In this document: one piece after another, positions 8,547-16,673 of the stretch | Layout of the letters: every line of letters begins with the position of its first letter | Position numbering within the stretch: the stretch's first letter is position 1 | DNA from: an uncultured Oscillospiraceae bacterium | GTDB lineage: Bacteria; Bacillota; Clostridia; Oscillospirales; Oscillospiraceae | Length of the DNA stretch: 63,478 nt | Assembly (NCBI GenBank): GCA_910579725.1 | Contig: CAJTUD010000006.1 | Location: 17,563 to 81,040 of the forward strand | Direction: 5' to 3' | Position numbers and translations under genes: made by a program | Notes under the pieces: generated by a model | Seen by the model: the letters and a program-made list of their open reading frames with translations, nothing else | What the model was told of the DNA's origin: nothing | Database searches by the model: none

Positions 8547-8579
8547 GGACGCAGGACCCCTTCGCAGGGTCCTGCGTCC
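8547..8579 (-). terminator. Terminator behind the GH31 gene
   Basis: GGACGCAGGACCC (8547-8559) and GGGTCCTGCGTCC (8567-8579) form a perfect 13-bp stem with a seven-base loop. On the minus strand a run of five T residues follows about 16 bases later, so the stem is convincing and the T-tract is offset. Confidence 0.65.
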
Positions 8580-8606
8580 TTCGTGCCGGGCTGGTTCTGC
8601 CGTGAG

Positions 8607-10982
8607 TTATATGTTCATTGTCAGAATCTCCGCGATTGCGCCGTACAGCGCCGGTTCCACCTGCATTTCCGTCAGCGCCGCCAGAATACCCGCCGCATTT
8701 CGTCCGCAGGTGACGGCGTCGTAAATCCTGTCTTTCAGTTCATACTCAATCTGGGCGCGGTGGAGCATGGCAAACAGCTGGGAATCCTTGTCCTGCTCCA
8801 TGATCTCCTGCGCTGCAAGGCCGAGCCGGACCTCAAACTGACGGATGGAGCGGCCGCGGATTTCCACATGCAGGGCCCGCTCCTCCCCGCTGTATGACCA
8901 CTGCGCGTCCGCTGCGCCCTGTACCTGGAGCGACTCCGGTTCCCGGACGCCGAAGAAGGTGATCTGATAGGTACGGTTTTCGGGAATCAGACCGGTATTT
9001 TTGCCTGACAGCTCCATCCGGAACACTGCGCCGGTTGCTTCCGGCTCATAGGTGAAGCGGGTCTTCACAACCGGCGCGGACCGCAGGCCGGAGCAATCGT
9101 CCTCCGCCAGCAGGAAGCCGCCTGCCGCGCCGTGATAGACCTGGACTTCCAGGATTTCAGGATTGGCAATATGACTGGTCAGACAGTCTCCCGCCAAGGG
9201 AATGACGCTGCCTGCCGGGACCAGTACCGGCAGCCGGTCCCAGCGGCGGTAGAGGGAGATCCTTTTGCCGCCGCGGTAGACGTTTCTGGAAAAGAAATCG
9301 TAGTATGTTCCCTCCGGGAGCCAGGCATGGAATTGCGCCAGCCCGGTCCGGGGGTCTGCCGGAGCGGTGATGGGACAGACGATCATTTCTGCGCCGAAAT
9401 AGTACTCGTTGGGCACCGTATAGGCGTCGTGCACGTCGTGGTGGTAATACATGGGCCGCAGCAGCGGCGCGCCTTCCTCCGCCGTCAGACGGTTCATCGT
9501 GTGGAGATAGGGGATCAGGCGGTGGCGCAGCCGCAGAAAATCGGATATGATCCGCTCCGCTTCCATGCCGTAGTTCCAGGGCTCTTTCCCATAAAATCTG
9601 CTGTTGCTGCTGTGCAGGCGCATGATGGGAGAAAATACGCCGAACTGGACCCAGCGCACCGTCAGCTCGTCGCTGCGCGCGCCCAGCATGTGGCCGCCGA
9701 TATCATGGCTCCACCAGGTATAGCCCACGTTGCTGGCGTTGGCCGTGAAGTAGGGCTGGAAGGCGAGGCTTTCCCAGCTGGTCACGGTATCGCCGGAAAA
9801 CCCTACAGGATAGCGGTGGCTGCCCACGCCGGCATAGCGGGAGAAGGTCAGCGGCAGCCGTCCGGCCCGCCCGCTGTCCAGAAAGTGCAGGTGATTGAGC
9901 ATCCAGAGCGGGTCGACGCCCGCCACCGCGGAGCGCTTGCCCTGCTGCCAGTCAATCCACCAGAAATCCACGCCGGCTTCCTCGTGGGGGTGGTGCAGGT
10001 GCTTGAAGTAAGCCTCCATGAACCTCCGGTCCGTGGCCTCAAAGGGAATCTTGTCCTTGTGGGCGCTGTCCACGCCCAGAGCTTCCGCCATGGCCGGATA
10101 CGCCTCCTCGTGGGCCCTGACGCCATCCGCCGGATGGAGATTGAGAGTCACATGCAGGCCCATGTCGTGGAGACGGCTGAGAAACCGCTTGGGGTCGGGA
10201 AAGAGCTCCCGGTTCCAGGTGTATCCCGTCCAGCCGCTGCCATATTCCGGCGGAATATCCACCAGATGCCAATCCATGTCGATCACCGATACGGACAGAG
10301 GAATTTCCCGGGCCCGGAAAGCCTCCATCAGCGTCAGATAGCTCTCCTCCGTATATCTGTGGTAGCGGCTCCACCAGTTGCCCAGCGCGAACCGGGGCAG
10401 CAGCGGCGTATGGCCGCTGAGGCGGTAGAAGTCCCTGAGGCAGGCCATGTAGCGGTGTCCATAGCCGAAAAAGTACAGGTCCATGCATTCGTGACGGCGC
10501 GGTTCGATCCATTGCCCGGCGGTGATGAGGGCGCTGCGGCTGTCGTCCAGTACGGTAAAGCCGCCCCGGGACAACAGGCCGCTCTCCAGCTCCGCCGCCC
10601 CGTCGGCGCCGTCCAGCGTCCGCGCCGTACCCTTCAGGTCCTCTATTTCATCCCCGTAGCTCCAGCTGGAGCCGTGGGCGTGGAAGCTCTCCTTCAGGTG
10701 AATGGAAAGTCCCTCGGGGGAAAAGCGCTTCCTGTCGTAGTACAGGTGGAGCTTCTCCGTAATGATCTCCAGCCTGCCGTCCTCCTCCACGGTGCGGAAG
10801 GCCGGCGGCGGGAAGTCCCGGCAGACGACCGTCTGGGTGGCCTCGTCCGTGAAATGCCCTTCCGGCTGATACTCCATGCGGATCAGGGATTCCGTCAGAA
10901 TGGTGAAACGGTAACATGTTCCTGTGACCAGTGCTTCCGCTCTGGCCTCCGGCTGCATTTGCAGCGTGTAATTGTCCGGCAT
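8607..10982 (-). CDS. GH31 alpha-glucosidase
   Basis: A 791-residue family 31 glycoside hydrolase, cytoplasmic (no signal peptide), expected to release glucose from maltodextrin or isomalto-type ends. Order: N-terminal beta-sandwich (1-185), (beta/alpha)8 barrel (about 195-560), C-terminal beta domains and a short helical tail. The nucleophile is in WWIDWQQG (D344) and the acid/base in FSGDT (D398); GNWWSRYH and SVIDMDWH are further family signatures. It ends the lacI-neopullulanase-GH31 operon and is followed by a strong hairpin. Exact specificity cannot be read from the sequence; alpha-xylosidase is less likely given the neighbours. Confidence 0.9.
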   Translation of the reverse strand: MPDNYTLQMQPEARAEALVTGTCYRFTILTESLIRMEYQPEGHFTDEATQTVVCRDFPPPAFRTVEEDGRLEIITEKLHLYYDRKRFSPEGLSIHLKESFHAHGSSWSYGDEIEDLKGTARTLDGADGAAELESGLLSRGGFTVLDDSRSALITAGQWIEPRRHECMDLYFFGYGHRYMACLRDFYRLSGHTPLLPRFALGNWWSRYHRYTEESYLTLMEAFRAREIPLSVSVIDMDWHLVDIPPEYGSGWTGYTWNRELFPDPKRFLSRLHDMGLHVTLNLHPADGVRAHEEAYPAMAEALGVDSAHKDKIPFEATDRRFMEAYFKHLHHPHEEAGVDFWWIDWQQGKRSAVAGVDPLWMLNHLHFLDSGRAGRLPLTFSRYAGVGSHRYPVGFSGDTVTSWESLAFQPYFTANASNVGYTWWSHDIGGHMLGARSDELTVRWVQFGVFSPIMRLHSSNSRFYGKEPWNYGMEAERIISDFLRLRHRLIPYLHTMNRLTAEEGAPLLRPMYYHHDVHDAYTVPNEYYFGAEMIVCPITAPADPRTGLAQFHAWLPEGTYYDFFSRNVYRGGKRISLYRRWDRLPVLVPAGSVIPLAGDCLTSHIANPEILEVQVYHGAAGGFLLAEDDCSGLRSAPVVKTRFTYEPEATGAVFRMELSGKNTGLIPENRTYQITFFGVREPESLQVQGAADAQWSYSGEERALHVEIRGRSIRQFEVRLGLAAQEIMEQDKDSQLFAMLHRAQIEYELKDRIYDAVTCGRNAAGILAALTEMQVEPALYGAIAEILTMNI

Positions 10983-11132
10983 GACCGGTGCTCTCCTTTC
11001 CGGAATGAAAAGATATGTGGGATGACTGAAATCTTTGAAGCCTGTGTCCTGTCCCGGCGGGGGTGAAGGGAGGGGAAGGCTGTTTGCCCTGCCGGGCAGA
11101 AGGCGGCGGCAGGCCGGCGGACTACGGGGAGA

Positions 11133-13046
11133 TCACCTTCTGACTTCGCACTCTATCAGATAGGACTGGCCCGCTTCCACCGTCAATTCGGCGCTGACGC
11201 CGTCGGCGGCAGGACGCCAGGACAGAGGCGTCCCAAAAACGTCCCGGTCTTCTCTGGGACCGGCGGCGCCAACCGCGCCGAAAGGAATGCGGACGGTTTC
11301 CGCCGCGCCGCTGGTGGAAATGATCCCCACAAAAACCTCGTCCCTCCAGAAGCGGGCGATGGCCGCCACGTTTCCTTTGGCGTACAGGAACTTCATGCCG
11401 CCGTGGGACAGCGCCCTGCGCCGGGCCTTCAAATGGGCCATGGTGCGGTAGACGCGGTATGCCTCGCAGCCTGTGATGTCCCGGCTCCAGGGCATGGGGA
11501 AGCGGCAGCCCGCGTCGTCCCCGGAGCATCTGCCGTCGATGCCGGCCTCGTCGCCGTAGTAGATGCTGGCCGCGCCGGGAAGCATGAACTGGAAAATCAC
11601 CGCGCCCCGCCAGGCGGCGGCCGTAATGCCGGGATAGGTGTGCAGGCGCAGCACGTCGTGGCTGTCAAAGAGGTTGAACTGATTTTCCCAGATGACGTAG
11701 GGCAGCTTCGACAGATGCTGCATCACCCGGTTTTCCAGATCCTCCGCCGTCATCTTGTACGGTACGGCCCGCAGGATTTCGCTGCGCTCCAGAAACAAAT
11801 CCGGCAGGCCCAGAAACTGCCGGATCACCCGGCCGCAGCCTGCGTAGTTCATCGGCGCGTCCCACTCGTTTCCCTGGAGATATCCGGCGCAGTCGCCCCA
11901 GTCCTCCGCCAGAATATAGGCCTGCGGGTTTTCCTCCCGGATGCTCTTGCGGATCATGGGCCAGAGCTGGTGGGCCAGCTGCACCTCGCCGTTCCGGGCG
12001 AACACGTCCGCCACGTCGAAGCGCCAGCCGTCGATGCTGTAGGGCGGCTTCAGCCACTTTTTCAGCACAGAATCCTGGCCGCGGATCACAATGTCCCGCA
12101 GAGCCTCGGAGGTATAATTGAGGGTGGGGAGGCTGGAGAAACCCATCCAGCACTGATAGCTGTTGTCCTCTTTGATGAAGTAATAGGACCGCTCCCGGGA
12201 ATCCGGATTGTGGTACGCACCCTCTGATTTGCTGAAGAAAATCGGGTCCTTGTTGAACCACCGGTGGGCGGTGCCGGTGTGGTTGATGGAGATATCCAGA
12301 ATCAGCCGCATTCCGTTTTCATGGACGGCGCCGGACAGCTCCGAGAGAGCCGCGTCTCCTCCAAAGTGGGGGTCCACATGGAAATAGTCCGCGCAGTCGT
12401 ATTTGTGTATGGACGGAGCGGTGAAAATCGGGTTGAGGTACAGGGCCGTGACCCCCAGCTCCTTCAGATAGGGCAGCTTATTCCGGATTCCCTGCAAGTC
12501 TCCTCCGTAAAAATCCAGGGCGCGTCCCACGCGGCCCTCCACAGGCGGCGTCTCCCAGCCGCACACCCGGACGGCGGGACGGCCGTACAGGGAGTACTCC
12601 CCGGTCTGCACGTCGTTGGACGGGTCGCCGTTGCAGAAGCGCTCCGGGAAGATTTGATAAAAGACAGCCTCCTTCACCCAGGCGGGCTGCACGTAGTTGG
12701 CCAGCAGCACAAAGTCAGCGGTCTGGTCCTGCATGTAGGTTGTGACGCCCCGCTGGGAATAATAGTAGATCACGCTGCCGCAGACCAGATAAAACTGGTA
12801 CTGCATCCGGTTTTCCGTGATCTCAAGAGGCGCTTCGTAGTAAATCAGGCCCCCCTCGGTTTTGATTGGGCGGGCCTCGGTGATGCGCTCCGCGCCGTCA
12901 TGAAGGGAGCGGAGCATTACGTGGCGCACAGGCGCGCTGCCGTACATCCGAATCCGGACGGACGCCGTTTCGTGGAGCTTCGGCGACGGCGGGCTGACGA
13001 ACTCCGCCGTACCGTCGCTGTGGACGCTTTCCAGCCATTTTTCCAT
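11133..13046 (-). CDS. GH13 neopullulanase/cyclomaltodextrinase
   Basis: A 637-residue cytoplasmic enzyme that should hydrolyse cyclodextrin, pullulan or short maltodextrins. Residues 1-120 fit the CBM34-like N-terminal domain of the GH13_20 group; the barrel follows with EAVFYQIFPERF, LILDISINHTG, nucleophile in GWRFDVAD (D344), acid/base in ILAEDWGD (E381) and FNLFDSHDV. I use the ATG at 13046, which has GGAGGA ten bases upstream, rather than an earlier in-frame start. It lies 22 bases behind the LacI regulator and before GH31, in one leftward operon. Confidence 0.88.
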   Translation of the reverse strand: MEKWLESVHSDGTAEFVSPPSPKLHETASVRIRMYGSAPVRHVMLRSLHDGAERITEARPIKTEGGLIYYEAPLEITENRMQYQFYLVCGSVIYYYSQRGVTTYMQDQTADFVLLANYVQPAWVKEAVFYQIFPERFCNGDPSNDVQTGEYSLYGRPAVRVCGWETPPVEGRVGRALDFYGGDLQGIRNKLPYLKELGVTALYLNPIFTAPSIHKYDCADYFHVDPHFGGDAALSELSGAVHENGMRLILDISINHTGTAHRWFNKDPIFFSKSEGAYHNPDSRERSYYFIKEDNSYQCWMGFSSLPTLNYTSEALRDIVIRGQDSVLKKWLKPPYSIDGWRFDVADVFARNGEVQLAHQLWPMIRKSIREENPQAYILAEDWGDCAGYLQGNEWDAPMNYAGCGRVIRQFLGLPDLFLERSEILRAVPYKMTAEDLENRVMQHLSKLPYVIWENQFNLFDSHDVLRLHTYPGITAAAWRGAVIFQFMLPGAASIYYGDEAGIDGRCSGDDAGCRFPMPWSRDITGCEAYRVYRTMAHLKARRRALSHGGMKFLYAKGNVAAIARFWRDEVFVGIISTSGAAETVRIPFGAVGAAGPREDRDVFGTPLSWRPAADGVSAELTVEAGQSYLIECEVRR

Positions 13047-13068
13047 TGTGATGGTTCCTCCGCTGCAA

Positions 13069-14082
13069 TTATGAGAGAGCTGTGACGGACCGCCGCTCCA
13101 CAAGCTCTACATCCACTTTCCTGCTGCAAGTGGTGATTTTCTTCTCGCGCATCATGGAGAACAGGCATTCGCCGGCGCTCTGGGCTTTCTCTTCCAGATG
13201 CTGGGATATGCTGGTCAGTCTGGGGTAGGAGTACTGACACTCCGGCAGATTGTCAAAGCCGATTACGGACACGTCCTCCGGCACCCGCCGTCCGCCCAGA
13301 CGCAGTCCCTCCATCACGCCGAAGGCCAGCACGTCGGCTACCGTTACCACTGCCGTATAGCGCTGCCCGGAGGCGGCGATCCGCTTTCCCGCCTTCACGC
13401 CCTGCTCGTAGAAAATGTTGCCGGTGGTGATCAGGTGGTCCGGCCGGAGCGCAACGCCCCGCTCCAGGAAGGCGTCGCAGAAGCCCCGGTACCGCTCCTG
13501 CATGACGCCGGGGAACTCCGTGGGAGTGCTGACAAAGGCGACCCGGCGGTGGCCCTTGTCCAGAAGATGCTTCGCCGCCAGATACCCGCCCTTGCGGTCC
13601 TCGATGCTGACCGTGGCGAGGGACGGGTCGTCGGTATAGGTATCGATGAAAACCGCCGGTATATCCATCATATCCTGAAGCTTCCGCGCATCTTCGGCGG
13701 CCACCCCCAGCAGGAAAGCGCCGTCAATATTCCAGGTGGCGAAATCCGCCAGAACGTCAAAGCTCTGCACGACGCACCGGAGCATCATGTAATAGCCCCG
13801 GCCGCGGATATAGCGGTCCAGGTAGCCCAGAATCTGGGTGTTGTACGGACTGGCGGCGGCGGATTCCTCCGGCTGCAGGTTGGGGATCACCACGCAGATG
13901 ATCCGGCTGCGCTTCATGATCAGGCTGCGGGCGGTGGCGCTGGGCTGGTAGTTGGTTTCCGCGATGATTTTCTGGACCCGCTCGATGGTTTCCTTGGACG
14001 CCTTGTTGTACTTGCCGTTCATCACGTTGGAAACCGTGACGGTGCTGACGCCCGCCATCTTCGCAATTGTTTTCAAATTCAT
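13069..14082 (-). CDS. LacI-family transcriptional regulator of the maltodextrin locus
   Basis: A 337-residue LacI/GalR repressor. The N-terminal helix-turn-helix reads KTIAKMAGVSTVTVSNVMNG and is followed by the hinge helix; residues 60-330 are the periplasmic-binding-protein-like sensor. The ATG at 14082 has GGAGG seven bases upstream. It starts an operon with two alpha-glucan hydrolases and faces the pullulanase gene. A site TAATCGCTTA in its own leader and TAATCGATTA at the divergent promoter suggest it represses itself, the facing operon and malE. The inducer is unknown; maltose or maltodextrin is the natural guess. Confidence 0.92.
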   Translation of the reverse strand: MNLKTIAKMAGVSTVTVSNVMNGKYNKASKETIERVQKIIAETNYQPSATARSLIMKRSRIICVVIPNLQPEESAAASPYNTQILGYLDRYIRGRGYYMMLRCVVQSFDVLADFATWNIDGAFLLGVAAEDARKLQDMMDIPAVFIDTYTDDPSLATVSIEDRKGGYLAAKHLLDKGHRRVAFVSTPTEFPGVMQERYRGFCDAFLERGVALRPDHLITTGNIFYEQGVKAGKRIAASGQRYTAVVTVADVLAFGVMEGLRLGGRRVPEDVSVIGFDNLPECQYSYPRLTSISQHLEEKAQSAGECLFSMMREKKITTCSRKVDVELVERRSVTALS

Positions 14083-14148
14083 GGCACTACCTCCACTCTG
14101 CTCCGCCGCGGCGTTCATGCGGCCGCCGGCACTCCGCCTTCTGAAGAG

Positions 14149-14163
14149 GCTAATCGCTTAACT
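14149..14163. promoter_or_regulatory. LacI-family operator in the regulator leader
   Basis: TAATCGCTTA at 14151-14160 differs from the palindrome TAATCGATTA by one base. It lies about 20 bases downstream of the predicted start of the regulator transcript, suited to autorepression. Confidence 0.6.
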
Positions 14164-14183
14164 AACCCCTTGACTTGCCCAAC

Positions 14184-14212
14184 AGTATATATAGATTTCC
14201 TTTCAATGTCAA
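14184..14212 (-). promoter_or_regulatory. Promoter of the lacI-type operon
   Basis: On the minus strand TTGACA (14207-14212) and TATACT (14184-14189) are 17 bases apart. Transcription would start near 14177 and run through the operator-like site at 14151-14160. Confidence 0.85.
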
Positions 14213-14254
14213 TTCTCTGCGTCTATTTTCTTTGCCGTTCCCTGAAAAATGTAC

Positions 14255-14306
14255 TTGACATTTTTACCGGTTCAAATTATAATGCAAGCAGGTTAATCGA
14301 TTAGCT
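14255..14306 (+). promoter_or_regulatory. Perfect consensus promoter with operator at +1 for the pullulanase operon
   Basis: TTGACA (14255-14260), 17 bases, TATAAT (14278-14283): an exact sigma-A consensus. The palindrome TAATCGATTA at 14294-14303 covers the predicted start point, so a bound LacI-type repressor would block it. The first gene begins at 14721, leaving a leader of more than 400 bases that contains a dispersed repeat. Confidence 0.9.
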
Positions 14307-14491
14307 TTCGTGAGATCGATGAGATTATCCTGAACCATGGGCTGATCCTGCGGTACGGACAGGGCAGCCCTGTCCGGCGGAGAGGGCGGGGAACTGCCCG
14401 CGCCCATGCCGGTATGAATCGCCAATATCATTTCACTCCTTTTTCTTCCTCATGCAGCGGGCCCTGTCGTTTGGCAGGGCCTGCTGTACTA

Positions 14492-14641
14492 AGAACCTGG
14501 ATTCACAGCCGCTGGCCGGTCCTTTTTCCGGCATGCTGCGCCGTGTCCGCTGCAATTCGCCGGGCTTGGGGCGGAAGGGCTCCTTGTCTGACGAGAGAAA
14601 TCCCCGTCCGTCCGGCGTCCCCGGTGATGAATACAGGTTCT
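14492..14641. repeat. Dispersed repeat, copy 1 (inverted ends)
   Basis: A 150-bp element bounded by AGAACCTGGATTCA (14492-14505) and TGAATACAGGTTCT (14628-14641), inverted with one mismatch. Its inside (CTGGCCGGTCCTTTTTCCG, CTCCTTGTCTGACGAGA) is clearly related to the copy at 31151-31313. It sits inside the pullulanase leader. It has no coding content. Confidence 0.85.
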
Positions 14642-14720
14642 GAAATCTGCTTGAAGCCGCCGGGCGGGACGACCGCCTGCCGTGGATTGTGACGCCGCTG
14701 TTACAGGGAGGGGCCGCTAT

Positions 14721-16661
14721 ATGACGACGGGCATGAAACAAACTTTCGATTCTCCCGCTTTCCGGGAAAAATATCACTGCGGCGTTCCTCTGGGCGCTTT
14801 TTGCAGCCGGGAGGGGACGGAGTTTCGCCTGTGGGCGCCTACCGCCCGGTTTGTCACACTCAGGCTCTACCGGGAGGGAACGGGGGAGTGCCTGCTGGAG
14901 CGGATTCCTCTCCGCCGGGAGGAGAAGGGCCTGTGGCGCTATGCAACGGAAAGGAATCTGCATGGCGTCTACTATGATTATCTGGTGACAGCGGACAGGA
15001 AAACCCAGTCCACTGCGGATCCCTACGCCCGCGCCTGCGGCCTCAACGGCGGCCGAAGTATGGCCGTCGACCTCTCCCGGACCGACCCGGAGGGCTGGGC
15101 CGGGGACAAAGCGCCGCCGCTTCCGCCGGAAACAGTGATCTATGAAATCCATGTCAAGGATTTCTCCTGGGACCCTGCGGCCGGGGTTCCCCCCGAGTAC
15201 CGGGGAAAGTTCAAGGCGCTCTGCCTGGAAAACACCACTTTGAACGGAGACGGCCGCCGGCCGACCTGCCTTGCCTACCTCAGGGAGCTGGGCGTGACCC
15301 ATATCCAGCTGATGCCTGTTTTTGATTACGGCTCTGTGGATGAAGGCGGCGGTCCGGAGCAGTTCAACTGGGGCTACGACCCTGTCAACTACAATGTTCC
15401 GGAGGGCTCCTATTCCACCGACCCCGCCAACGGCGCGGTGCGGGTCAGGGAAATGAAGGAGGCCGTCCAGTCGCTGCACCGCAACGGCTTCCGGGTGATT
15501 ATGGACGTTGTGTACAACCACACCTACCGGCAGGACTCCTGGCTGGGGCGGACTGTGCCGGGGTATTACTACCGGCACAAGGCGGACGGAACCCTCTCCG
15601 ACGGCTCCGGCTGCGGCAACGATCTGGCCTCGGAGCGGAGCATGTGCGCCCAGTATATACTCGACTCCGTCCTCTACTGGGCGGAGGAGTACCATATTGA
15701 CGGTTTCCGCTTTGATCTGATGGGACTGCTGGACGTTCCTCTGATGAACCGCATCCGGCAGGAGCTGGACCGGCGCTGGGGCAGAGGGGAGAAGCTGATG
15801 CTGGGGGAGCCCTGGGCCGCCGGGGAAACTGCCGCCGCGCCGGGGACAGTCCTCGCCGGCAAGGAGCATCTTGCCGGGCTGGACCGGTGGATCGGCGCTT
15901 TCTGCGACGGCACAAGAGACGCGGTCAAGGGCGATCTGTGGAGCAGGGACGCGGCGGGCTTCGTCAACGGCGGGGGGCTGGACGCGGACCGGCTGGCCTG
16001 CTGCGTCAAGGGGTGGGCCAACTGTCCGGACGGTCTGATGAAGGCGCCGTCACAGACGGTGAACTATCTCTCCTGCCACGACGACTGGACGCTGTGGGAC
16101 CGGCTGGTGTACACCGGAGACAGGGAGCGGCGGTTTGCGCGGTGCTCTTTGGAGCTCCTGCGGCAGAACCGGCTGGCGGCGGCGATCAATTTTACCTGTC
16201 AGGGCCATCTTTTCCTTCTCTCCGGGGAAGAATTCGCCCGGACGAAGCAGGGGCTGAAAAACACATACGCCGCTTCGGCGGAAATCAACCGGCTGGATTG
16301 GAGCCGGGCCTGGGCCAACCGGGAGCTGGTGGATTACTATAAGGGGCTGATCGCGCTGCGGATGCGCCTGCCGGGCCTGCGGGACAAGTCGCCCGGGGCG
16401 GCGGCGCGGGTTCTCTCGGTCACGGCTCCCGCAGAAAACTGCGCGGCGGTCCTGCTGGACAACAGCGGGGAAGGCAGTGTCTGGCAGCGTCTCCTTCTGG
16501 CCTACAGCGCCAGTCGGGAGGCCGTGTCCCTGGCGCTGCCCCGGGGAAAATGGGAAATTCTGGCAGACGCGGAATCCAGCTTTGCCTGGCGGGAGCCCGC
16601 AGCGGCGGAGGATACGGTCCGCCTGGAGCCCGTATCGGCTCTGATTCTGGGACAGCGTTGA
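14721..16661 (+). CDS. pulA: Type I pullulanase (GH13)
   Basis: A 646-residue cytoplasmic debranching enzyme that splits alpha-1,6 links in pullulan, limit dextrin or glycogen. The N-terminal 130 residues fit a CBM48-type beta domain (EFRLWAPTARFVTLRLYREG). The type I pullulanase signature appears as FNWGYDPVNYNVPEGSYST; catalytic residues are D332 in GFRFDLMG and E363 in LGEPW, with LSCHDDWTLWDRL as the last motif. I start at the ATG at 14721, seven bases behind GGGAGGGG. It leads a run with a second debranching enzyme 12 bases downstream and is controlled by the promoter at 14255. Confidence 0.92.
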   Translation: MTTGMKQTFDSPAFREKYHCGVPLGAFCSREGTEFRLWAPTARFVTLRLYREGTGECLLERIPLRREEKGLWRYATERNLHGVYYDYLVTADRKTQSTADPYARACGLNGGRSMAVDLSRTDPEGWAGDKAPPLPPETVIYEIHVKDFSWDPAAGVPPEYRGKFKALCLENTTLNGDGRRPTCLAYLRELGVTHIQLMPVFDYGSVDEGGGPEQFNWGYDPVNYNVPEGSYSTDPANGAVRVREMKEAVQSLHRNGFRVIMDVVYNHTYRQDSWLGRTVPGYYYRHKADGTLSDGSGCGNDLASERSMCAQYILDSVLYWAEEYHIDGFRFDLMGLLDVPLMNRIRQELDRRWGRGEKLMLGEPWAAGETAAAPGTVLAGKEHLAGLDRWIGAFCDGTRDAVKGDLWSRDAAGFVNGGGLDADRLACCVKGWANCPDGLMKAPSQTVNYLSCHDDWTLWDRLVYTGDRERRFARCSLELLRQNRLAAAINFTCQGHLFLLSGEEFARTKQGLKNTYAASAEINRLDWSRAWANRELVDYYKGLIALRMRLPGLRDKSPGAAARVLSVTAPAENCAAVLLDNSGEGSVWQRLLLAYSASREAVSLALPRGKWEILADAESSFAWREPAAAEDTVRLEPVSALILGQR

Positions 16662-16673
16662 GGAGGTAACGAG

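Noticed and set aside
9132..11066. A 644-codon plus-strand frame opposite the GH31 gene.
   Set aside because: It is antisense to an intact enzyme and has no start site or motifs.
14170..14192. A plus-strand promoter TTGACT followed by TATATA at 14170-14190.
   Set aside because: The spacing is only about ten bases; the real signal there is the minus-strand promoter TTGACA-17-TATACT.
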